From: a halophilic archaeon J07HX64
GTDB lineage: Archaea > Halobacteriota > Halobacteria > Halobacteriales > Haloarculaceae
Direction of reading: 5' to 3'
DNA: 6,568 nt
NCBI GenBank assembly: GCA_000416085.1
Contig: KE356579.1
Location: 1,440,668 to 1,447,235, forward strand
The notes beneath the pieces were generated by a model. It made no database searches and was not told where the DNA came from. It saw only the letters and a program-made list of their open reading frames with translations. Positions 1-6,064 of the stretch are shown here, piece after piece. The position numbers were made by a program, and so were the translations under genes. Within the stretch, counting starts at the first letter, position 1. Every line of letters starts with the position of its first letter.

Positions 1-1333
1 ACTCCCGGGGGTCGTGCCCGCGTTCGAGCGTGACCCGCCGGATGGCGCGTGTCATCGTCGCGTTCGCCACCCGGCGAACCCCGCGTGCTGCGGCCACAGG
101 ACCGTCGAGGCCCGCCTCGGCGGCGAGGTCGGTAAGCACCGACTCCGCGGCGTCGGTGTCGAGTTCGAACCGCTCACCCAGTGTGGTTTCCGAGCCGAGA
201 TAGCCACAGACGACCGCAGCGTCGGTGACTGTCGGCTCCTCGCCGCCCCGGCCGTAGCAGGCCGGACCGGGGTCTGCACCGGCCGAGCGCGGACCGACCC
301 GGAGTGCGCCGCCCGGGTCCACCCACGCGACCGAACCGCCGCCCGCGCCCACCGTCTCCACGTCGACCATCGGGACCTGCACCGGGTGGCCGCCGACCGT
401 CGCGTCGGTTGTCCGTTCGACGGTCCCGTCGCGCACGAGTCCGACATCGCTCGATGTCCCGCCCATATCGAAGGTCACCACACCGGCACAGTCCGGCGGT
501 TCGAACAGCGACCCGCCGACGACACCGGCGGCAGGTCCCGAGAGCACCGTCGTGACCGCCCGCTCGCGGACGGTCGTCACATCCGCGATACCGCCGTTCG
601 ACTGCACGACCCCGGGGTCGGGCAGGCCGCGGTCGCCGATCCGACCGAGGAGCGCATCGAGATAGGTCCGGATGACCGGTGTCACGTAGGCATCGACGAC
701 AGTCGTCGCGGTGCGCTCGTACTCGCGGAACTCCGGCAGTGTCTCGTGGGAGGGCACCACCGGCACGTCGAGAGCGGCGCGGAGTCGACCGGCGACAGTC
801 TGCTCGGTCTCGGGGTGTGCGTAGGCGTGCAACAGCGAGACGGCGACGCTCTCGACCGGCCGGTCCTCGCGCCCGGTCGCCTCGCGGAGTCGCTCGAGGA
901 GCGCACGCAGTGCGTCCTCGTCGGGTTCGCGTTCGATACCGTCGGCCGTCGCGCGCTCGTCGAGTTCGTACCGGTGTTCCGCGGGGACCAGCGGGTCCGG
1001 CTTCGTTGCGGTGTGGTCGTAGAGCGCGGGCCGGTCCTGTCGGCCGATCGCCAGCACGTCCCCGAACCCCTCTGTCGTGACCAGCGCCGTCCGGGCGCCC
1101 CCGCCCTCGAGCATGGCGTTCGTCGCAACGGTCGTGCCGTGCCGGAACTCCTCGACAGCGGTGTGGTCGATAGCCGCGCGCTCGCAGGCGGTCTCGACCC
1201 CGGCGAGGACACCCTCGCTCTGGTCCGCTGTCGTCGGAACCTTCGCCGTCGTCACAGTTCCACCGGCAACGAGCACGACATCGGTGAACGTGCCGCCGAC
1301 ATCGACCCCGAGTAGCGGCTCACGCTCGCTCAT
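1..1333 (-). CDS. hyuA: HyuA-type hydantoinase/5-oxoprolinase subunit A, 5' part (runs off left edge)
   Basis: Reading the minus strand from an ATG at 1333 gives 444 uninterrupted codons with no stop before the window edge. They cover the N-terminal domain and most of the central domain of a HyuA/N-methylhydantoinase A protein (family members are usually about 650-700 residues). Visible hallmarks are the sugar-kinase-like phosphate loop GVDVGGTFTD (residues 9-18), HGTTVATNAML (65-75), SGPAAG (265-270), the second phosphate motif DMGGTSSD (289-296), VGAGGGS (328-334) and the loop VGPRSAGADPGPACYG (346-361). The family uses ATP to open hydantoin or 5-oxoproline rings in the cytoplasm, usually with a HyuB partner; hyuB would be expected beyond base 1. 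Substrate cannot be told from sequence. The start is chosen because GVDVGGT sits about ten residues in, as is normal. It is divergent from the DHH gene. The family call is firm; hydantoinase versus oxoprolinase versus acetone-carboxylase-like is open. Confidence 0.95.
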   Translation of the reverse strand, partial: MSEREPLLGVDVGGTFTDVVLVAGGTVTTAKVPTTADQSEGVLAGVETACERAAIDHTAVEEFRHGTTVATNAMLEGGGARTALVTTEGFGDVLAIGRQDRPALYDHTATKPDPLVPAEHRYELDERATADGIEREPDEDALRALLERLREATGREDRPVESVAVSLLHAYAHPETEQTVAGRLRAALDVPVVPSHETLPEFREYERTATTVVDAYVTPVIRTYLDALLGRIGDRGLPDPGVVQSNGGIADVTTVRERAVTTVLSGPAAGVVGGSLFEPPDCAGVVTFDMGGTSSDVGLVRDGTVERTTDATVGGHPVQVPMVDVETVGAGGGSVAWVDPGGALRVGPRSAGADPGPACYGRGGEEPTVTDAAVVCGYLGSETTLGERFELDTDAAESVLTDLAAEAGLDGPVAAARGVRRVANATMTRAIRRVTLERGHDPRE

Positions 1334-1555
1334 ACTCGTTGCTGGGGGGCCAGATGTTTCAACACCTCGCCTCCGACTGCCGGACACTCTCGGTGTTCCG
1401 GGTGCACCCGTTGGTCGCCGCGCTCACCGGTCGGTGTTGGCTGTCTCGTCTGATCGCGGGTCAGACCCGGTCGACCGGTCGGGTGGATCACGGCAGCTCG
1501 GAGCGTGGCCGGCAGATTCCGGGGGGTTCTTGTTCACAGCCACACAACACATAGT
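1334..1555. promoter_or_regulatory. Divergent intergenic region between hyuA and the DHH gene
   Basis: This 222-base gap separates two divergently transcribed genes, so promoters for both should lie here. I see no textbook TTTATA box at the leaderless distance for either start. On the minus strand a weak AT-rich stretch (GTTGAAACATC, about 1353-1363) lies roughly 27 nt before the hyuA ATG. On the plus strand nothing box-like lies 25-30 nt before the ATG at 1556. The GC-rich middle holds a perfect palindrome (listed separately) and an imperfect one, TGATC-GCG-GGTCA, at 1451-1463. No RNA gene or further coding region is supported. Confidence 0.5.
1467..1478. repeat. Perfect 12-bp palindrome, possible operator
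   Basis: CCGGTCGACCGG is its own reverse complement and lies in the divergent intergenic region, 78 bases before the DHH start and 134 bases before the hyuA start. The imperfect dyad TGATCGCGGGTCA lies just upstream at 1451-1463. Such dyads between divergent genes can bind a dimeric regulator, but short GC-rich palindromes also occur by chance in genomes of this composition. Confidence 0.35.
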
Positions 1556-2626
1556 ATGGACGATAGGCTCATCGACGACGACCGACTGTCGCCCGAGCGG
1601 AAATCGGTGCTCCCGGGCGAGGGCTTTTTTTATCCGGATTCACTCCAGCAGGAACAGGCCGAGCGCGAGGCTGTCGAGTCGCTCGAGGCGGCAGATGTCG
1701 CAGTCGTGGCTGACCCCGACGCCGACGGTCTCGCGTGTGTGGCACTCGTACGAGAGGCCCGCGGACAGGGTACGCTCGTCCCGGCGAGCCCCCACAAACT
1801 TGACAGGGCACTCGAGTGGGTCGCCGAGTACGCCGCCGGGACCGAGGTGTACATCTGTGACCTCTGTCCGGACAGCCCGAGGGACCTATCGGCACTTCCT
1901 GAGGCCGTCGAACAGGCCGAATCGATCGCCTGGTACGACCACCACCAGTGGGAGCCGGCTCTCGCCGACCAGGTCCAGACGGCAGGTGTCGAACTGGTCG
2001 TCGGCGACTCCGACGAGGTCTGCAGCGCGGACGTGACCCTCCAGCAACTCGACACCGAGTTCGACCGACAGCACTCGGAACTCGTCGCGGTTACCCGGGA
2101 CCACGACCTCTGGCTGCGCGAGGACGAGCGCTCGGACGACCTCGCGGACTACGCGTACTGGAGCGACAACGAGGCGTACATCGAGACGGTGCGCGAGCAC
2201 GGTGCGGATCTTCCCGAGGACGTCACAGAGATGCTCGCGGAACGCCGCATCGAGAAAGACAGGCTGATCGAGAAGGCAGTCGGGCGGGCCAGTCTGCGCG
2301 AGGTTGGTCCCTGGACGGTCGGTGTGACGTACGGCCGGTGCTCACAGAACGAGGTCGCCGAACGGCTCCGCGAGCAGGGGGCCGACGCGTCTGTCGTGGT
2401 CAAGCCGTCGGGTTCGGCCTCGCTGCGCGGGACCGACGCGTTCGAGCGATGTCACGAGGTCGCCGGCCAGGTAAACGGCGGCGGTCACCCGAAGGCCGCA
2501 GGCTGCAAACCCGATATCTACGACGATATGCTCGACTACGCACACCACTGGAGCACGCAGGGTGCGGTGGCGAAACAGGTCATCATCGAGGGGTTCCACC
2601 GGCTCGAACTCCCCGACGACGAGTAG
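1556..2626 (+). CDS. DHH/DHHA1-family phosphoesterase
   Basis: This is a 356-residue cytoplasmic protein with the complete DHH phosphoesterase motif set. Motif I is DPDAD at 53-57, motif II the Asp in YICDLCPD (D102), motif III the name-giving DHH at 128-130, and motif IV TRDHD at 180-184. The C-terminal DHHA1 domain carries GGGHPKAAG at 308-316, which contacts substrate in family members. These residues bind two divalent metals and hydrolyse phosphodiesters in RecJ-like nucleases, NrnA-type nanoRNases and cyclic-dinucleotide phosphodiesterases. No PAS, GGDEF, CBS, OB-fold or membrane segment is present, so it is a minimal DHH-DHHA1 protein near NrnA size. ATG 1556 is chosen over an in-frame GTG at 1505: the latter adds 17 residues unlike the rest, and the acidic start MDDRLIDDD looks natural. 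Substrate is unknown; c-di-AMP/pApA or short oligonucleotides are possible. Family call firm, function open. Confidence 0.93.
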   Translation: MDDRLIDDDRLSPERKSVLPGEGFFYPDSLQQEQAEREAVESLEAADVAVVADPDADGLACVALVREARGQGTLVPASPHKLDRALEWVAEYAAGTEVYICDLCPDSPRDLSALPEAVEQAESIAWYDHHQWEPALADQVQTAGVELVVGDSDEVCSADVTLQQLDTEFDRQHSELVAVTRDHDLWLREDERSDDLADYAYWSDNEAYIETVREHGADLPEDVTEMLAERRIEKDRLIEKAVGRASLREVGPWTVGVTYGRCSQNEVAERLREQGADASVVVKPSGSASLRGTDAFERCHEVAGQVNGGGHPKAAGCKPDIYDDMLDYAHHWSTQGAVAKQVIIEGFHRLELPDDE

Positions 2627-2633
2627 CCCACCA

Positions 2634-2647
2634 CCGGTCTCCGGTCT
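2634..2647 (+). repeat. Tandem CCGGTCT pair directly upstream of a TATA box
   Basis: Two copies of CCGGTCT abut at 2634-2640 and 2641-2647, immediately before the TTTATA box of the DUF192 lipoprotein gene. The second copy also begins an inverted repeat, CCGGT (2641-2645) with ACCGG (2654-2658), that brackets the box. This is where TFB or a regulator would contact DNA, so it may be an operator. The repeat is short and may be coincidental. Confidence 0.35.
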
Positions 2648-2648
2648 G

Positions 2649-2654
2649 TTTATA
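2649..2654 (+). promoter_or_regulatory. TATA box (box A) of the DUF192 lipoprotein gene
   Basis: TTTATA lies in the 53-base gap after the DHH stop, centred about 28 nt before the GTG at 2680. Archaeal transcription normally starts about 25-28 nt after the box centre, which places the start at or next to the GTG. This predicts a leaderless mRNA, the common arrangement in haloarchaea, and fits the lack of a Shine-Dalgarno sequence before 2680. It also supports separate transcription from the DHH gene. Confidence 0.7.
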
Positions 2655-2679
2655 CCGGCACGACCCCGAACAGCGTTTA

Positions 2680-3432
2680 GTGACCAGCCGAGAGACACCC
2701 GCACCGACGCGTCGACGTGTGCTGGCCGGGGTCGGAACCGCCCTCGGTACCGTCGCCCTCGCCGGCTGTACCAGCAGCGATACATCCTCCGGCGATGACA
2801 GTACCGGAGGGGACACGACAGACGACTCGGCCGGCAACGACACGACAGATGACCCCGAGAGTGGCCCAACCGACAGCGATAGTGGTAGAGACGAAAGCAC
2901 GGACAACGGCGGCGATAATGTTGGAGATGACAGCACGGACAACGGCGGCGATAGTGGTGGAAACGACAACGGGGGGGACAGCAGTGAGACCGGTGACGGG
3001 AACGACGAGGGATGTGCAGACGAGTCTGTTCACGAGGGGTACGAGGAGACAGAGATCGAGATACTGAATCCGAACGGGGAACCGTTGGGGTCGGTGACAG
3101 CGGCAATCGCCGATACGAGCTCGAGCAGGTACCTCGGACTGAGCGACACCGACTGTCTACCGACGGACCGCGGAATGCTCTTTGTGTATCAAGAATCACA
3201 GCCCCTCACCTTCGTGATGCGTGATATGGACTTCGGCATCGATATCGTTCACATCGACGAGGACGGCCGCATCACGTCCATCCAGCACGCCGACCCACCC
3301 GGGGAGGGGGAGTCCGGCGAGGAGCCGAAACACCAGTATCCCGGGACCGGCCAGTTCGTGCTCGAGGTCAACTACAACTGGACAACAGAGCGTGGGATCG
3401 AGACCGGTGACGTTGTCGAGTTCGACCTGTGA
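2680..3432 (+). CDS. Tat-exported DUF192 lipoprotein
   Basis: This is a 250-residue predicted lipoprotein. The N-terminus has a twin-arginine motif (RRRVLAG, 11-17), a hydrophobic core and the lipobox LAGC with lipidated Cys30, so it should be Tat-exported and anchored to the outer face of the membrane. Residues 31-111 are a low-complexity Asp/Gly/Ser/Thr/Asn linker with an internal repeat, a typical halophile surface spacer. From about residue 112 to the end is a DUF192 (COG1430) domain: TAAIADTSSSRYLGLSD, then GMLFVYQE (165-172), the core FVMRDMDFGIDIVHIDEDG (178-196), and the C-terminal QFVLEVNYNW...GIETGDVVEF. Cys112 and Cys159 could form a disulfide. DUF192 has no settled biochemical role. 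GTG 2680 is chosen because it precedes the Tat motif closely and fits the TATA spacing; longer upstream reading overlaps the DHH gene and is a shadow. A hairpin about 80 bases past the stop may end transcription. Confidence 0.9.
   Translation: MTSRETPAPTRRRVLAGVGTALGTVALAGCTSSDTSSGDDSTGGDTTDDSAGNDTTDDPESGPTDSDSGRDESTDNGGDNVGDDSTDNGGDSGGNDNGGDSSETGDGNDEGCADESVHEGYEETEIEILNPNGEPLGSVTAAIADTSSSRYLGLSDTDCLPTDRGMLFVYQESQPLTFVMRDMDFGIDIVHIDEDGRITSIQHADPPGEGESGEEPKHQYPGTGQFVLEVNYNWTTERGIETGDVVEFDL
2896..2953 (+). repeat. 22-nt direct repeat, 36-nt period, in the lipoprotein linker
   Basis: Identical 22-base units occur at 2896-2917 and 2932-2953, so the period is 36 bases or 12 codons. The encoded peptide core is STDNGGD, echoed a third time as DNGGD further on. 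The identity at DNA level suggests recent in-frame duplication, giving a linker whose length can change by slippage or recombination without loss of frame. Confidence 0.8.
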
Positions 3433-3514
3433 GTCCGGTCGAGTTCAAGTTGTAACCCCTGGCTTCCGCCTGTACCCGTCGCGGCAGCCACCTGTACGTG
3501 AACTACCCACCGAG

Positions 3515-3538
3515 GTTGTTGTCGATGCCGACAGTAAC
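3515..3538 (+). terminator. Hairpin plus T-rich tail after the DUF192 gene
   Basis: GTTGTTGTCG (3515-3524) can pair with CGACAGTAAC (3529-3538) around an ATGC loop. The stem is ten pairs, eight Watson-Crick and two G-U. A T-rich stretch, TTATTTT, follows at 3546-3552. It lies about 80 bases after the stop of the lipoprotein gene. Archaeal termination depends more on the T tract than on the hairpin, so this is a candidate only. Confidence 0.35.
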
Positions 3539-3540
3539 AG

Positions 3541-3590
3541 GCGAGTTATTTTAGACACCTCTCTATAGTGTAGGACAGATTAGTTTAGAA
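3541..3590 (+). promoter_or_regulatory. AT-rich patch with TATA-like sequences upstream of the response-regulator relic
   Basis: This 50-base stretch is markedly more AT-rich than its surroundings and contains box-like sequences (TTATTTTAG at 3546-3554, CTATAG at 3563-3568). Either could be the old promoter of the receiver-domain relic that follows, or the T-rich end of a terminator. No start codon in the relic's frame lies at the right distance, so any promoter here may be vestigial. Confidence 0.3.
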
Positions 3591-3625
3591 CGGTCCCACG
3601 CCGTCCTCACACAGGGAGGATACGG

Positions 3626-4006
3626 GACGAGACAGCAGATACGGTAGTACTGCTACTGGAGGACGAGCACCGACTGGCAGATGTGTTCGCCGACTCGTCG
3701 GTCGGTGAGCACGCGGTACGGACAGCCGACACCGGTTCGGAGGTGTTCGAAGCGCTCGATACGACTGTCGATGACGTGTTACTGGACCGTCGGCTCCCGG
3801 ACATCTCCGGGTCGTACACTCTGGTCGAGATGCAGCAATGGCTCGACCCGATGGTGGCTACCATCTCGGCGGTTGAACCGACGGGGAGGCTCCCTCGCTG
3901 GACATCGAGGCGTATCCGGACGACCGTTTCCTGCTCGGTTCCTCGGGAACTTGTGGCAGAACCGCTCGACCGCCAGCAACTCGACGTGACCGCACGGACA
4001 CCCGCA
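3626..4006 (+). pseudogene. Decayed HalX-like response regulator (receiver domain relic)
   Basis: The translation from 3626 reads DETADTVVLLLEDEHRLADVF, then VRTADTGSEVFEALD, then DDVLLDRRLPDISG. This matches a CheY-like receiver in order: acidic pair (LLEDE), the phospho-acceptor Asp at codon 3785-3787 in VLLDRRLP, and a later ATISAVEP strand like the ...VTAVEP of haloarchaeal HalX regulators. Three defects mark it as a relic. No ATG, GTG or TTG precedes the homologous start in frame (a stop lies at 3581). After AVEPT, at the G run 3883-3886, similarity moves to another frame (LDIEAYPDDRF, 3898-3930). It then returns to the first frame for ELVAEPLDRQQL (from 3947), where the usual Lys before Pro is Glu. 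No HalX C-terminal helix follows. An intact regulator would have taken a phosphate from a histidine kinase. Family assignment moderate; non-function likely. Confidence 0.6.
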
Positions 4007-4372
4007 CACTGGGCTCAAAACAGCGGGCGACCGAGGGCAGGCGACCGGGTGGCAGGTGTCCAGTTCCCGGTATCAGGTCACACCCGTAGACCTGACCGGG
4101 CGCGAGACGCCGCTCTCGAGTGACACTGTTTCGCCGCGGTCCGTGTCCGGGGTAACCACCACACATCTCTGAACTGGTCCGGTCCCGTTGGCCGTAACCC
4201 CGCTTGGAGGGCTGATATCGGCAGTTTCGCGCCGGAACCGATACCACACAGTTGCCGTCGACGTGGTCCGTGGACAGGACGGTCCCGTGACCAACAGACC
4301 CCAGGGCAGAGGCACCACCGGACGGGCAGAGTCAACAAGCGATAAGAGGGTATACGAGTAAATATGAGCCAC
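4007..4372. other. Gene-poor stretch, no supported gene
   Basis: About 370 bases between the receiver relic and the exported dockerin-like protein. Several overlapping open frames exist. The longest tidy one is on the minus strand from a GTG at 4372 to 4073 (99 codons), and a plus-strand frame runs from about 4056 to a stop near 4170. Neither has a recognisable motif, a promoter at the right distance or a convincing ribosome site, and GC-rich DNA produces such frames routinely. It may hold further gene debris or the upstream control region of the next gene. No tRNA or other RNA gene is evident by eye. Confidence 0.4.
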
Positions 4373-4379
4373 GAGGTGA
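4351..4379 (+). promoter_or_regulatory. TATA-like element and Shine-Dalgarno before the 533-residue gene
   Basis: GAGGTGA at 4373-4379 matches the anti-Shine-Dalgarno end of archaeal 16S rRNA and lies 4 nt before the GTG at 4384, supporting that start. A TATA-like TATAC at 4351-4355 lies about 31 nt before the GTG, but transcription from it would begin at or just after the Shine-Dalgarno site. The two signals therefore do not fit one simple promoter; the true box may be further upstream or the TATAC may be chance. Confidence 0.45.
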
Positions 4380-4383
4380 CACC

Positions 4384-5985
4384 GTGAAACATATCAATAG
4401 ACGAGAGTTGATAAAAACGACTGGTGTCGGTGCCGGCGTGGCACTCGGCGCGGGGGCAGCGAGCGGGGACGAGACCGTCGCGTCCTCCGACTCTGTCGAA
4501 GCAACACAGGAGGCTGTGAGCACGTTCACAGCCACGGCAACAAACGCGAGTCTCGCTATCGATGTCGACGACCCGACAGACGAGAGCAATCGGATACAGC
4601 TCGATACCGGGTCACCGCTGCTCGAGCTATCGGGAAACGAACAACGAGAGATCTCGGATCCTGGTATAAACGAGTACGGGACTCTGATGGCCAGCCCTGA
4701 CCAGATCGACGTTCCGGACCTCGTCGAGGTGATTCTCGGGCTCAACCCGACGGCGACCATCGTGGACATCATCGAGGGTATCGATATTCAACAGGATATC
4801 ATCGATGCGCTCGATCTGCAGACGGATGTTGTGGACCCGCTGGTCGATTTCATAAACCAACTCGAACTGAGCGAGACACAGGCATCCGCAATCGGTCAAC
4901 TCATCGATATACTCGATCAGGAGTTCGGATTCATTCCCCCGGTGATCGGTGATCTGATAGATGTCCAAGATTTTTTCACAGGTCTCCTCCTGAACCCTGG
5001 CAGTCAGATAGCGGGTATCCCGTTTCTGCTCACTCTTCTCGGGATTGAGGACATGCAGGATCTCGTGGATACTGTTATTAGCTTCATAGACGGGGTGAAC
5101 ACAGTTTCGGGACTGAAACAGTTCATCATCGATCAGGTGCAGGCGTTCGATCTCGCGGGGAGCTTGGAGCCGGTCTCGCTCGAGACAGAGCTGAACGGCA
5201 TCGAGGGTGAGGTCGACCCGAACGCAGACGTGGTAGACCTGCTCATGTCGTTCCCGTTGGAAACGGCGAGTATAACTCCCAGTATCGACCTTCCGGATAC
5301 GTCACAGGATCTGCCCCCCGTCGATTTCGCTCTGGGTATCGACCTCACGACCGGTGAGAGCGGCGCACTCACCGGTGGGTTCAGCGAGAACGCCGACAGT
5401 CCAGACCTCGACCCGACGGGAACAGTCGTCAACAACCAGTTCACCGCCGACATCACGGAGTTCGACCTGCTCGGCATCGTGAACGAGCTCGACTTCGTCG
5501 CCATCCTCGAGTTTGTGTTCAACTCTCTGGGGATCGACCCCGGTCAGTACCCCGATTTCACCATTCAGGAGTTCGTCGACGATGCCGACATCCCGTCGAT
5601 TATCGAGAACGCCGAGCTGCTCCAGCTGCTCGACGACCAGATAACCGACCAGCCGGGGCGACACCTCGTTACGGCGGACGTCGAGTTCAACTTCGAGGAC
5701 CTGGATGCGGTGCGCGATATCACCCTGGGACCACCGCCGCTGCCCGGGATCGACAGCAGGCCACAGGATCTCAACGTTACCTCGGGCGGTACGTTCGAGG
5801 ATGTCGACGGCACCGGCGAGTTCACAATCTTTGACGTGCAGTTGTTTTTCCTCAATTTCAGTTCGGACCCTGTGCAGAACAACCCTGAGGCGTTCAAGTT
5901 CAGCGACCCGGACGCCGAGAACCCCGATGATGTGACCATCTTCGACGTGCAGGCACTGTTTCTTAAACTGGCCGCACAGTCCTGA
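4384..5985 (+). CDS. Tat-exported protein with C-terminal dockerin-like calcium-binding motifs; central region unknown
   Basis: This is a 533-residue protein. A Tat signal opens it (NRRELIK at 5-11, then an Ala/Gly-rich core, with a likely cut near residues 26-29). There is no lipobox and no C-terminal anchor or PGF-type sorting signal, so it is probably released or held by partners. Residues about 113-256 are rich in Ile, Leu, Val, Asp and Gln and look like amphipathic helices (IIDALDLQ, LIDILDQ, FIIDQVQAFD). Residues about 312-365 look like beta strands (FALGIDLTTGESGALTGGF, then VVNNQFTADI). The C-terminus (473-529) has paired dockerin-like motifs: DVDGTGEFTIFD at 473-484 and DPDAENPDDVTIFD at 508-521, each followed by a VQ-x-x-F-L helix. 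Dockerin loops bind calcium and dock onto cohesin domains in known systems. I do not recognise the central region. The GTG start is supported by a Shine-Dalgarno and the Tat motif. Confidence 0.85.
   Translation: MKHINRRELIKTTGVGAGVALGAGAASGDETVASSDSVEATQEAVSTFTATATNASLAIDVDDPTDESNRIQLDTGSPLLELSGNEQREISDPGINEYGTLMASPDQIDVPDLVEVILGLNPTATIVDIIEGIDIQQDIIDALDLQTDVVDPLVDFINQLELSETQASAIGQLIDILDQEFGFIPPVIGDLIDVQDFFTGLLLNPGSQIAGIPFLLTLLGIEDMQDLVDTVISFIDGVNTVSGLKQFIIDQVQAFDLAGSLEPVSLETELNGIEGEVDPNADVVDLLMSFPLETASITPSIDLPDTSQDLPPVDFALGIDLTTGESGALTGGFSENADSPDLDPTGTVVNNQFTADITEFDLLGIVNELDFVAILEFVFNSLGIDPGQYPDFTIQEFVDDADIPSIIENAELLQLLDDQITDQPGRHLVTADVEFNFEDLDAVRDITLGPPPLPGIDSRPQDLNVTSGGTFEDVDGTGEFTIFDVQLFFLNFSSDPVQNNPEAFKFSDPDAENPDDVTIFDVQALFLKLAAQS
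5800..5970 (+). other. Dockerin-like domain coding segment (two calcium-loop repeats)
   Basis: Residues 473-529 of the exported protein form two repeats sharing the core T-I-F-D-V-Q-x-x-F-L. The first loop fits the 12-residue D-x-D-x-x-G-x(5)-D calcium pattern, with Thr in place of the third ligand. The second is two residues longer between its first Asp and final Asp (508-521) and lacks the Gly, so it may bind calcium weakly or not at all. This layout is seen at the C-termini of many haloarchaeal secreted proteins. Confidence 0.75.
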
Positions 5986-6064
5986 CGAACGCTACGGAAG
6001 AGACGCCGTCTGACCGGAACTAAAATTACTGGACTCACGGAACTTGTGCCGGAAAAAGGGAGAG

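Noticed and set aside
14..1315. Plus-strand open frame of 433 codons across the hyuA region
   Set aside because: It is antisense to an unmistakable HyuA reading, has no family motifs, and is rich in Arg, His and Cys, typical of a shadow frame in GC-rich DNA.
1505..1555. Upstream GTG start for the DHH protein
   Set aside because: It adds 17 residues with no relation to the family, whereas ATG 1556 gives a natural acidic halophile N-terminus.
1077..2036. Plus-strand open frame spanning the intergenic region into the DHH gene
   Set aside because: Ser/Arg/Thr-rich shadow composition, and it overlaps hyuA on one side and the complete DHH motifs in another frame on the other.
1948..2679. Long N-terminal extension of the DUF192 lipoprotein frame back into the DHH gene
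   Set aside because: This part is an Arg-rich shadow of the DHH gene. The Tat signal, lipobox and TATA spacing all place the start at GTG 2680.
2342..3199. Minus-strand open frame of 285 codons over the lipoprotein gene
   Set aside because: Antisense to the low-complexity linker and DUF192 domain; its Arg/Cys/His-rich sequence follows from the complementary Asp/Gly/Ser codons.
3221..3568. Plus-strand frame overlapping the end of the DUF192 gene and running to 3568
   Set aside because: The first part is a shadow of DUF192. The tail (TEVVVDADSNRRVILDTSL) is intriguing but has no start of its own and no family I recognise.
4073..4372. Minus-strand 99-codon frame upstream of the 533-residue gene
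   Set aside because: Some stretches look protein-like, but there is no recognised motif or promoter, and it overlaps the presumed control region of the neighbour. Left as undecided non-genic sequence.
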